DNA of 49,101 nucleotides from assembly GCF_004116265.1 (NCBI RefSeq), contig NZ_QOUX01000034.1, positions 1 through 49,101 of the forward strand, in the 5' to 3' direction. Within the stretch, counting starts at the first letter, position 1, and every line of letters starts with the position of its first letter. Made by a program: the position numbers and the translations under genes. Of this stretch, positions 37,615 to 45,418 are shown in pieces. This stretch comes from Anaerobacillus alkaliphilus (GTDB lineage Bacteria > Bacillota > Bacilli > Bacillales > Anaerobacillaceae). The notes below the pieces were generated by a model. The model did not search any database and was not told the DNA's origin. It was given only the letters and a program-made list of their open reading frames with translations.

Positions 37615-38064
37615 ATGAAAAAGAATACGAAAGTGATATTAGGGGGAAGTACGGTTATATTATCTATCTTAATTCTATTAATAGCGGCCACTCCAGGAGC
37701 TAGTGGAACGGAGCTTCCAATCCATCAGGTGTTGGCAAATGCTGAAAAGTATGAAGGACGTTATGTAACAACAGAAGGATTTTTAGTGGAGAGTTCAATT
37801 GATTGGCGTGCTGATGAAATTGAACTACGTTTTGACATCGTTGATAATGATGGCAACATTCTTTCTGTCTATCATCATGGAGTAAGACCAGATAACTTCT
37901 CCGAAGGTGTTATTACTATTTTAGAAGGTTATATCGTTCCTGGAGAGCCTTTTCAAGCAGAACGTGTAAAAACAAAATGTCCTTCGAAGTATGAAGGGGA
38001 AGATCCGAATAACTATGATCCTGAATTCCACAAGGAATTACTTGATGATAAAACATCTAACTGA
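37615..38064 (+). CDS. ccmE: cytochrome c maturation heme chaperone CcmE, CXXXY type
   Basis: Carries heme outside the membrane from CcmABCD to CcmF. The 149 residues have an N-terminal anchor helix (7-26), then the CcmE OB-fold pattern (YEGRYVTTEGFLVESS, LSVYHHGVRPDNF, ILEGYI). The heme-attachment motif reads KCPSKY, that is Cys122-X3-Tyr126, in place of the proteobacterial HXXXY. This cysteine form defines the 'System I*' CcmE of archaea and sulfate reducers. In this operon it sits with a full set of other Ccm proteins. Start after AGGGGGAAG. Confidence 0.93.
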   Translation: MKKNTKVILGGSTVILSILILLIAATPGASGTELPIHQVLANAEKYEGRYVTTEGFLVESSIDWRADEIELRFDIVDNDGNILSVYHHGVRPDNFSEGVITILEGYIVPGEPFQAERVKTKCPSKYEGEDPNNYDPEFHKELLDDKTSN

Positions 38065-38091
38065 AACTGAACCCAAAGAAGGTGGCGCATC

Positions 38092-40071
38092 ATGCATTTG
38101 ATCGGAAATATATCAATCTATCTAGCCTTAGCTTTATCAGTGTATGCCTTAGTTATATTTATACTTGGAATTTATAAGCAGGATCAAAGACTTGTAGACA
38201 GTGGAAAGGCAGCCACTTTAGGAGTATTTATCTTGGCCTCAATTTCAATGTTAGTTCTTTTCACGGCGTTAGGAACGAGTCAGTTACAGTTCGAGTACGT
38301 AGCACTTTATACGAGTACAGATTTACCGCTAGCTTATAAATTAGCAGCACTATGGGCGGGGAATGCAGGTTCATTATTGCTATGGACTTTCTTTTTGACA
38401 ATGTACACAGCGATGGTTGCATATTCAAAAAAAATGAAAAACAATCCTCTTACACCATATGTTGCATCAATTATGCTTGGAAACACGATATTCTTCTATA
38501 TTATCCTTGGATTTGTCGCAAAACCTTTTGTGCTTTTAGAACAGGTTCCTCTAGAGGGACGCGGCTTAAATCCAATGCTACAGGATCCTGGAATGTTGTT
38601 GCATCCGGTAACCTTGTACCTTGGATATGTGGGGTTAGCGGTTCCTTTTGCGTTTGCAATTGCAGCTTTGATCATTAAAAGTGTTGATGCATTCTGGCTC
38701 CGGATGACACGTCGTTGGACAATTATTGCTTGGGTATTTCTAACCCTTGGAAATGTCATCGGAGGTTATTGGGCTTATAAGGAGCTAGGCTGGGGAGGCT
38801 ATTGGGCTTGGGACCCAGTAGAAAACGCTTCGTTTATGCCTTGGTTAACCGTAACTGCATACCTTCACTCAGTGATGATCCAGGAACGAAAAAACATGCT
38901 TAAGATATGGAATATCTCATTAATTATCCTATCATATGCATTAACTCTATTTGGAACATTCTTGGTTCGTAGTGGAGTATTGACATCGGTTCACGCGTTT
39001 GGAGACTCTAATTTAGGAGCGTATTTCTTAATTTTCATGGCTTTAGCGGTGATTTTCTCGCTATATGTTTTAATGAGTCGGTACCACCTATTAAAGAAAG
39101 ACAGTGGCCAATTTGAGTCATTATTATCTAAGGAAAGTAGTTTCTTAATTAATAACTTAATTCTAGTTGGTGGTACGTTTGCAGTATTTTGGGGAACAAT
39201 CTTCCCGCTAGTCTCTGAAGCTGTTAGAGGAACGAAGGTTACAGTAGGAATTCCATTCTTTAATACAGTTATGTCACCAATTTTATTGGCATTAATATTC
39301 GTGATGGCGGTATGTCCTTTAATTGCTTGGCAACGTTCTACTGTTAAGAACTTACGTGATAACTTTTTGCTACCTGCAATCATTAGTTTAGTTATTATTG
39401 GCTTGTTAGCAGGCCTAGGAATGAGAGCGGCTTACCCAATCATTGCTTACGGAGTTATCTCATTTATGATTTTGACTCATATCGTTGAATTTTATCGTGG
39501 CGTGAAAGCAAGAAGAAAAGTAACCAAAGAAGCGATACCAGTAGCTTTATATTGGTTAATGGTTAAAAACCGCCGTCGCTACGGAGGTTATATTGTTCAC
39601 TTTGGAATTGCTCTAATGGCAATTGGTATAGTTGGTTCAAACTTTGATAGTGAGACGATGAAAACAGTACCTAAGGGGGAAACAATTGAGATTGAAGACT
39701 ATGTATTGACTTACGAGTATCTCGCCCAACGTACTGAAGGAATTAATGATATCGTTTTTGCCAACATTCATGTTTCAAAAGCAGGAAAGGATATGGGTTA
39801 CATTCAACCCGAAAGAATATTCTACGGTAGTTGGGAAGAGCCTTCCACAGAAGTAGCGGTGTTAGGTTCATTACGTGAAGATCTGTATGTTGTGTTAAGT
39901 GCTTGGGAGCGAGATGAGCGAGCAACGTTTGTTGTCAAAGTAAATCCACTCGTTCGCTGGGTATGGATAGGTAGTTATATTCTTGTTATTGGCTCTATCT
40001 TTGCAATTTGGCCTGGTAAATATGGAAATATTACACCGCGTTACACAGGACCGCAAAGGAAGGTGTCGTAA
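38092..40071 (+). CDS. ccmF: cytochrome c heme lyase subunit CcmF
   Basis: A polytopic membrane protein that receives heme from CcmE and ligates it to apocytochrome CXXCH sites. The 659 residues match the family. About 14-15 hydrophobic segments are visible, and the WWD heme-handling signature (KELGWGGYWAWDPVENASF) lies near residue 230. A large outside loop (about 520-630) precedes the last helix. With two NrfA proteins carrying CXXCK, the question is whether this single CcmF also serves the lysine site, since Enterobacteria use a dedicated NrfE. Start ATG after GGTGGCG. It abuts ccmH. Confidence 0.96.
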   Translation: MHLIGNISIYLALALSVYALVIFILGIYKQDQRLVDSGKAATLGVFILASISMLVLFTALGTSQLQFEYVALYTSTDLPLAYKLAALWAGNAGSLLLWTFFLTMYTAMVAYSKKMKNNPLTPYVASIMLGNTIFFYIILGFVAKPFVLLEQVPLEGRGLNPMLQDPGMLLHPVTLYLGYVGLAVPFAFAIAALIIKSVDAFWLRMTRRWTIIAWVFLTLGNVIGGYWAYKELGWGGYWAWDPVENASFMPWLTVTAYLHSVMIQERKNMLKIWNISLIILSYALTLFGTFLVRSGVLTSVHAFGDSNLGAYFLIFMALAVIFSLYVLMSRYHLLKKDSGQFESLLSKESSFLINNLILVGGTFAVFWGTIFPLVSEAVRGTKVTVGIPFFNTVMSPILLALIFVMAVCPLIAWQRSTVKNLRDNFLLPAIISLVIIGLLAGLGMRAAYPIIAYGVISFMILTHIVEFYRGVKARRKVTKEAIPVALYWLMVKNRRRYGGYIVHFGIALMAIGIVGSNFDSETMKTVPKGETIEIEDYVLTYEYLAQRTEGINDIVFANIHVSKAGKDMGYIQPERIFYGSWEEPSTEVAVLGSLREDLYVVLSAWERDERATFVVKVNPLVRWVWIGSYILVIGSIFAIWPGKYGNITPRYTGPQRKVS

Positions 40072-40566
40072 GTGAAAAAAGTTATGGTAATTTTAACACT
40101 CCTGTTGTTAATGACAGTGATCCCCGCTTATGCCGGGGATCAATACGACTATAAATCAGCTGAATTTAAAGAAGTAGCATCCCAATTTATGTGTATGTGC
40201 GGCTGTGGGCAAGACCATTTTGAATGTAATATGCAAGGTTGTGGTCTAAATGATTCTTTTAAATCTGAAATCAAAGAAATGATGGATGATGGTTTAACAA
40301 AAGATCAAATTAAAGATTATTACCTTTCTATGTACGGAGAAGAAATCTTAACGGCACCTGAAAAAAAAGGATTTAGTTTGACAGCTTGGGTTTTGCCATT
40401 TGTTGCTCTTGGAGTAGCCGGGATAGGGATTGTTTTTATCATCCGTAAGTGGGTTGCTGGCTACAAAGAAGAAGAGACTTCTTTTGAAGCTCGTTCAGAG
40501 GAAGAAGAATTAGAAGATGAGATAGTTAAATCTATGATTGATGAGGAACGCAAAAAGTACTTCTAG
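40072..40566 (+). CDS. ccmH: CcmH-like apocytochrome reductant, CXCXC type
   Basis: A membrane-anchored thiol protein expected to hold apocytochrome cysteines reduced for CcmF. The 164 residues have a signal peptide (to about 21), a small outside domain, a helix at about 102-124 and an acidic cytoplasmic tail. The active-site region reads FMCMCGCGQD with Cys41, 43 and 45, plus Cys52 and Cys57, rather than the canonical LRCXXC. The three-helix spacing (GLTKDQIKDYYLSMYGEEIL) is typical of CcmH. GTG start directly after the ccmF stop, with AAGGAAGG upstream. Confidence 0.85.
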   Translation: MKKVMVILTLLLLMTVIPAYAGDQYDYKSAEFKEVASQFMCMCGCGQDHFECNMQGCGLNDSFKSEIKEMMDDGLTKDQIKDYYLSMYGEEILTAPEKKGFSLTAWVLPFVALGVAGIGIVFIIRKWVAGYKEEETSFEARSEEEELEDEIVKSMIDEERKKYF

Positions 40567-40573
40567 GATGTGA

Positions 40574-40939
40574 ATGATTATGGGGATTATCGTAAGTGTA
40601 CTAATCGTAGCATTCTGTCTTTATCTAGTTGTTACGCCTTTATTAAGGGAAAAAGACGCTCAACTACCAGTAGAGATTACAGATGACACGGATGAGATTT
40701 CGATAAAAAGCATTTATGCAACATTGAACGAGCTTGAAATGGATTATCATATGAAAAAGCTCTCAGATGAAGATTATCAAAAACTCAAAGCTCAGTATGA
40801 GCGAATTGCCGCAGAGTTGTTAGAAGAACAGAAACAAAAATCAAAGAAAACAACGAGTGATAGTAGTCTTGTTAAGGAAATTGAAGCTGAAATTGAAGAA
40901 GAATTAGCTAAGCTTAGAAAAGAAAGAGAGGGAAAGTAA
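40574..40939 (+). CDS. CcmI-like small membrane protein
   Basis: 121 residues: a membrane helix at 4-24, then a charged cytoplasmic helical region with LNELEMDYHMKKLSDEDYQK, the pattern of the N-terminal part of CcmI/CycH (a cytochrome c assembly partner of CcmF-CcmH). There is no TPR region, so it is a truncated CcmI at most. Seven bases after ccmH, zero bases before the next gene. Confidence 0.75.
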   Translation: MIMGIIVSVLIVAFCLYLVVTPLLREKDAQLPVEITDDTDEISIKSIYATLNELEMDYHMKKLSDEDYQKLKAQYERIAAELLEEQKQKSKKTTSDSSLVKEIEAEIEEELAKLRKEREGK

Positions 40940-41335
40940 ATGGTTGAACTACTAGTAGCTTCAGCTATTTCAAGATCGGCTCCATCTTTTCATAACCCCG
41001 GTCATTTACGAATGTGGTATTCTTCGCCATTAAGGAGCTTTGATCCACATTTAGTAACAGCAATATTACTACTAATTGTCCTTGCAGGGGTTGGCTGGTT
41101 TATCTATTTTCAAATCAAACACAATAAAGCAGAAGAAAGGCTAGAAGGAAATTCCGACGAAAAAGTGTTTCAAGAGCTTGTAGTGAAGCAAAAAGTAATT
41201 ATGAATAAGCTACTTGAGTTAGAAGAGTTGTATAAAGCTGGAGAACTTTCTGATGATAGTTATGAAAGAAAAGAAACACTTTACCGGGAACATCTTGTAA
41301 AGGTAAAGATGGAATTACAAAGGTTCATGGAATAA
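40940..41335 (+). CDS. small membrane protein with CcmI-like coiled coil
   Basis: 131 residues, not assigned to a family. The first 33 residues contain no obvious signal (MVELLVASAISRSAPSFHNP); a membrane helix follows (about 36-57), then a charged helical hairpin LLELEELYKAGELSDDSYER resembling the cytoplasmic module of the preceding protein. It begins on the base after the previous stop, so it is tightly coupled. Probably part of the Ccm complex; function inferred only from position and module. Confidence 0.75.
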   Translation: MVELLVASAISRSAPSFHNPGHLRMWYSSPLRSFDPHLVTAILLLIVLAGVGWFIYFQIKHNKAEERLEGNSDEKVFQELVVKQKVIMNKLLELEELYKAGELSDDSYERKETLYREHLVKVKMELQRFME

Positions 41336-41349
41336 AGGAGAGGTCCCTA

Positions 41350-42051
41350 ATGATCGAAACAAAAGGACTCATAAAAACAATCGGTGACAAGGTGATCCTA
41401 AGAGGAGTTAATCTAACAATTAAAAAAGGTGAGTCAGTAGCAATCTTAGGGCCAAATGGAGCAGGGAAGAGCACTATATTGAAGATTATTGCTGGTCTTA
41501 TGAAAGCAACTAGCGGGGATGTCTATATAGACGGGTTGAATTTCAAGAAAGACTCTTATGAAATGAAAAAAAGGATCGGCTTTCTTGCGCATAATAGCTT
41601 TTTATATGATCACTTAACGCCGTTAGAAAACCTGAAGTTCTTTGGTAAGCTTTATGGTGTTTCGAACATAGAGGAGAAGGCAAAAGAGTTAGTCAATGAA
41701 GTGGGGCTTGGTTTCTTTATACACGATCCGGTTCGCTCCTTTTCCCGGGGAATGTTGCAACGAATTGCCATTGCCAGAGCGATTATTCATGACCCGGAAA
41801 TTTTGCTTTTTGATGAACCTCATACAGGGTTAGATCAAGAAGCGATTAAATTATTAAATGAAGTTATTTTAAAGATGAAAGCAAATGGTTCAACTGTCAT
41901 TATGGTCACTCACGATTTTCAACAAGCGGTTCAAACCTGTGATCGAGTGATAATATTTAGGAATGGAAAAATAGTTGAGGATCTAGATAATGTTAAGAAC
42001 AACCTGGCGCTGGTTACAGCGAGATATACAGAACAGGTGGCCTGTCTATGA
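41350..42051 (+). CDS. ccmA: heme exporter ATPase CcmA
   Basis: ATPase of the CcmABCD complex that releases heme-loaded CcmE. The 233 residues have Walker A GPNGAGKST (34-42), signature FSRGMLQR, Walker B ILLFDEPHTGLD and the switch histidine in VTHD. Ribosome site AAAGGAGAGG. The stop overlaps the ccmB start (ATGA). Confidence 0.94.
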   Translation: MIETKGLIKTIGDKVILRGVNLTIKKGESVAILGPNGAGKSTILKIIAGLMKATSGDVYIDGLNFKKDSYEMKKRIGFLAHNSFLYDHLTPLENLKFFGKLYGVSNIEEKAKELVNEVGLGFFIHDPVRSFSRGMLQRIAIARAIIHDPEILLFDEPHTGLDQEAIKLLNEVILKMKANGSTVIMVTHDFQQAVQTCDRVIIFRNGKIVEDLDNVKNNLALVTARYTEQVACL

Positions 42052-42731
42052 ACAATTTATTTAAAGCAGCTTTCATTATTGCTGGTAAAGATCTTTACTC
42101 AGAGTGGAAAACGAAACAAGTTGTTACTACAATGCTTATTTTTTCAGGACTAGTAATTGTAACTTTTTCATTCGCATTTGACCCATCGAATAATGCAGTT
42201 CGTGCAATTATCCCAGGACTCATATGGGTTATCACTATATTTTCAGCAATCTTAGGATTAAATCGTTCATTTTTATCAGAAACAAAAAACGATAATCTCT
42301 ATGGGATGATTGTATCACCTACAGATCCTTCAAGTATTTATCTAGGAAAAGTAATCGCAAATTTTGTATTTGTCTTAATCGTACAGCTGATATCAATACC
42401 GGTATTATTTCTATTATTTGATTTTCGCTTTTTAGGTAATCTCCCTATGTTTTTGGTGGTCATTTTGCTAGGGACTTTTGGCTTTATTAGTGTAGGAACA
42501 TTTTTAGCTGGTTTAACAGCAAACTCAAAGAGTAGTGAGATGCTTTTACCAATTTTGCTTTTTCCAATTGTTAGCCCGCTCATCATTGCTGCTGTTCAGG
42601 CAACCAGAATTCTGTTAGTAGATTTCGAGCAACTTGCAAGTGCAATATCCTGGATGCAACTAATGGGTGCTTATAATTTAGTCTTTTTCGTTTTATGCTT
42701 AATTCTTTTTGAATATGTACTGGAGGTGTAG
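42048..42731 (+). CDS. ccmB: heme exporter permease CcmB
   Basis: 227 residues with six hydrophobic segments and the CcmB pattern GLIWVITIFSAILGLNRSF, DNLYGMIVSP and LLPILLFPIVSPLIIAA. It is the membrane partner of CcmA. Four-base overlap with ccmA; its 3' end is close to ccmC, whose ribosome site lies inside ccmB. Confidence 0.94.
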   Translation: MNNLFKAAFIIAGKDLYSEWKTKQVVTTMLIFSGLVIVTFSFAFDPSNNAVRAIIPGLIWVITIFSAILGLNRSFLSETKNDNLYGMIVSPTDPSSIYLGKVIANFVFVLIVQLISIPVLFLLFDFRFLGNLPMFLVVILLGTFGFISVGTFLAGLTANSKSSEMLLPILLFPIVSPLIIAAVQATRILLVDFEQLASAISWMQLMGAYNLVFFVLCLILFEYVLEV

Positions 42732-42735
42732 AAAA

Positions 42736-43476
42736 ATGAAGCTTATCAATGATGATTTAACTGTAATACCAAGAGACTCAATGCTTCATAAAGTATTATT
42801 TTATTTAAGTATTCCGATGGTGTTAGTAGCTCTCTATCTAGCTTTTATTTACACGCCTATTGAAGCAAAAATGGGTGTTGTGCAAAAAATCTTTTATTTT
42901 CATGTAGCCTCAGCGTGGGTAGCATTCTTTGCATTCTTTGTAGTTGCAGTTTTTAGTATTATGTATCTTATCAAAAGAAAACGAATTTACGATGTGATTG
43001 CAGGTGTTTCAGCTGAGATTGGTGTTGTCTACACTGCTATCGTACTAACAACTGGTCCGATTTGGGGTCGCTCTGCATGGAATGCTTGGTGGTCTTGGGA
43101 GCCAAGGTTAACAACAACTTTAATTCTATTCTTTATGTATATTGCCTACATCATGATTAGACATATGGATGTTGCTTGGGAGAAAAGAGCACGTTTTGCT
43201 TCAGTATTCGGAATTATTTCTTTTATAAATGTACCAATTGTATTCATGTCAATTCGCTGGTGGAATTCAACTCTACACCCAGTGGTGCTTGGGGAAGGTG
43301 GAGCAAATGAATCCGGCGGTGGACTCGAGCCATCCATGTTATTTGCTTTAATTTTTACAGTATTTATGATGACTGTTCTATACTTTGTCTTGTTACAAAA
43401 AGGTATGTATATTGAGCGTTTAAAAATTCAAGCTGATCGTCTCAAGGAAAAATTTCAAGAAAAATTAGCGAGCTAG
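42736..43476 (+). CDS. ccmC: heme handling protein CcmC
   Basis: Loads heme onto CcmE. The 246 residues have six membrane helices and the tryptophan-rich signature WNAWWSWEPRLTTTL, where most CcmC proteins have Asp rather than Glu in WXWD. Conserved histidines flank it (FYFHVASAW and STLHPVV). I chose the ATG at 42736, preceded by GGAGGTG, over an in-frame ATG nine codons earlier that lies inside the end of ccmB. Confidence 0.94.
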   Translation: MKLINDDLTVIPRDSMLHKVLFYLSIPMVLVALYLAFIYTPIEAKMGVVQKIFYFHVASAWVAFFAFFVVAVFSIMYLIKRKRIYDVIAGVSAEIGVVYTAIVLTTGPIWGRSAWNAWWSWEPRLTTTLILFFMYIAYIMIRHMDVAWEKRARFASVFGIISFINVPIVFMSIRWWNSTLHPVVLGEGGANESGGGLEPSMLFALIFTVFMMTVLYFVLLQKGMYIERLKIQADRLKEKFQEKLAS

Positions 43477-43488
43477 GGAGGAATAAAA

Positions 43489-43617
43489 ATGACATATTTA
43501 TGGGCAGCTTATTCAATCATTTGGTTATTAATTGCAGGTTATATCTTCGTATTAGGGAAACGCCAAAAGGCTATTGCAAAGCAACTACAATTTTTGCAGG
43601 AATTAGATAATAAATAA
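43489..43617 (+). CDS. ccmD: CcmD-like small membrane protein
   Basis: A 42-codon gene 12 bases after ccmC behind a consensus AGGGAGGA. The product MTYLWAAYSIIWLLIAGYIF... has an N-terminal aromatic stretch, one membrane helix and a basic then helical cytoplasmic tail. That is the exact profile of CcmD, the small subunit that binds CcmABC and releases holo-CcmE. Size and position right after ccmC are also canonical. Confidence 0.87.
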   Translation: MTYLWAAYSIIWLLIAGYIFVLGKRQKAIAKQLQFLQELDNK

Positions 43618-43667
43618 AGCCCGTATTAAAAATTAGACTAAGAAGTAAAAGTATGTATCCTAGCTAT

Positions 43668-43714
43668 TGTCTAGCTCCGAGCGCCAAGCGGCACTCTACG
43701 CTTTTCTTTAAGGG
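43668..43714 (+). repeat. remnant of a common Bacillus intergenic repeat
   Basis: TGTCTAGCTCCGAGCGCCAA followed by GCGGC...ACGCTTTTCTTTAA resembles the two ends of a dispersed repeat I know from many Bacillus genomes (beginning TGTCTAGCTCC and ending ACGCTTTTCTTA), with the middle missing. It fills the ccmD-resA gap. Recognition is from memory. Confidence 0.5.
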
Positions 43715-43723
43715 GAGTTATCA

Positions 43724-44236
43724 ATGAATAAAAAAGTAATTCAAACAGTTGTCTTAGTATTCGTTATCGGAATATTAATTACCATGGTATTAGGGTTACG
43801 TTCTCAAGGAAGTGCTGTTGGAATTGGTGATGAAGCTTATGATTTTGAGCTTCAAGATTTAGAGGGCAACGTTCACCGTTTATCTGACTATAAAGGAAAA
43901 GTTGTCATGTTGAATTTCTTTGCTACTTGGTGTAGCGCTTGTGTAGCAGAAGCTCCTGAACTAGAGCGATTTAATGATGAGTTTAAGGATGAAGTTCAAC
44001 TTTTTGTTGTGGTAAAAGGTGAAACTCAAAATACAGTAAGAAAATATGTAGATGAAAAGCAATCTAAAAAAAGCTACTTATTTGATTTTACAAATAGTAT
44101 CTCAAGAAAGTTCGGTGTCATCGGTCAACCAGAGACAATTGTGATAAATGAAGATGGAATAATTGTTGATCATTTTATCGGCGGTGTAACAAGAGATTTC
44201 TTGGGTGTTGTTTTGAATGAAATAAAAGGTAGGTAA
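43724..44236 (+). CDS. resA: membrane-anchored thiol-disulfide oxidoreductase (ResA/CcmG-like)
   Basis: Keeps apocytochrome CXXCH cysteines reduced on the outside. The 170 residues have an N-terminal anchor (5-25), then a thioredoxin fold with active site WCSAC (Cys70, Cys73) and the cis-proline loop IGQPET. The ResA/CcmG-specific insert is present. It has CSAC rather than the CEPC of B. subtilis ResA. Name could equally be ccmG given the operon. Start after AAGGGGAG. Followed by a terminator. Confidence 0.88.
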   Translation: MNKKVIQTVVLVFVIGILITMVLGLRSQGSAVGIGDEAYDFELQDLEGNVHRLSDYKGKVVMLNFFATWCSACVAEAPELERFNDEFKDEVQLFVVVKGETQNTVRKYVDEKQSKKSYLFDFTNSISRKFGVIGQPETIVINEDGIIVDHFIGGVTRDFLGVVLNEIKGR

Positions 44237-44237
44237 T

Positions 44238-44278
44238 TGAAAGAGGTGTATATCGTGTTTTGATATGTACCTCTTTTT
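44238..44278 (+). terminator. ccm operon terminator
   Basis: AAAGAGGTGTATATC pairs with GATATGTACCTCTTT, allowing two mismatches, around GTGTTTT, followed by TTG. It closes the 36603-44236 transcription unit. Confidence 0.8.
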
Positions 44279-44339
44279 GTTTATTTATGAAAATTTGTTT
44301 AATATATTGGTAATGAGTTTGTTTGTGGAGGTTTTATAG

Positions 44340-44813
<474 letters not shown>

Positions 44814-44839
<26 letters not shown>

Positions 44840-44866
44840 GAAAAACCTAATACATTTTACATTTTT
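44814..44866 (+). terminator. tadA terminator
   Basis: AAAAATGTAGAATGTA (44813-44828) pairs with TACATTTTACATTTTT (44851-44866) with one mismatch. The loop holds the GTAGAAT repeats. Confidence 0.6.
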
Positions 44867-44917
44867 GATTGAATCCATGGATTTACTTTATTACCTTTAA
44901 CATGTCATCTTGTCCCC

Positions 44918-44946
44918 TTGATTTTTAAATTAAAAAGGGATATACT
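44918..44946 (+). promoter_or_regulatory. promoter of the SRP RNA gene
   Basis: TTGATT (44918-44923), a 17-base spacer and TATACT (44941-44946). Predicted start about 42 bases before the mature RNA. Confidence 0.7.
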
Positions 44947-44994
44947 AATTTATGCGTCACAGTATTTGGCGCCTTAAACTTTGTTTATAAATTT

Positions 44995-45263
44995 GTCGTG
45001 CTAGGTGGGGAGGTAGCGGTGCCCTGTACTCGCAATCCGCTATAGCGAGACGGAATCCCTTCCCTAGGTCTTGGTATCGTAGGGTCTGCCCTAAGTAAGT
45101 AGTGTTGACATTTGGGTTCTACGCAACGGAAACCCATGAACCCTGTCAGGTCCGGAAGGAAGCAGCAGTAAGTGGATCATTCCGTGTGCCGTAGAGTAGC
45201 CTGAATCGAGCTAACTGCTTAGGTAACGCCTGGGGTACCTTGATCAAAGGAAGGTGCACGGCA
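44995..45263 (+). ncRNA. scr: signal recognition particle RNA (scRNA, long Bacillus form)
   Basis: About 269 bases that align along their length with B. subtilis scRNA: GTGCTAGGTGGGGAGGTAGC near the 5' end, the S-domain core GTCAGGTCCGGAAGGAAGCA, AGCTAACTGCTTAGGTAACG and GAAGGTGCACGG at the 3' end. The first seven and last seven bases pair. It includes the Alu domain present in Bacillus but absent in E. coli 4.5S. With Ffh it targets membrane proteins to the translocon. Confidence 0.96.
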
Positions 45264-45276
45264 CTAAATTTATATT

Positions 45277-45313
45277 AGAAGCAATTCTCATTAAGAGAAT
45301 TGCTTCTTTTTAT
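45277..45313 (+). terminator. SRP RNA terminator
   Basis: A perfect 13-bp stem AGAAGCAATTCTC with GAGAATTGCTTCT (loop ATTAA), then five T. Confidence 0.92.
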
Positions 45314-45418
45314 TCGCTTGAGACTTTGAAAAATAATGGGTGTAAAGGTATAATGGTAATTAGTATGAATGATTAGTATCGATGGCTCGTTTTTAAATAT
45401 GTGATAGGGGGTGTAGAG

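Noticed and set aside
38352-38678. 108-codon + strand frame inside ccmF
   Set aside because: Out of frame within a well-conserved part of ccmF, with no separate start signals.
45401-45418. GTG start for dnaX six codons upstream
   Set aside because: The ribosome site GGGGGTG falls within those codons and fits the ATG at 45419, where the conserved MSYQALYR begins.
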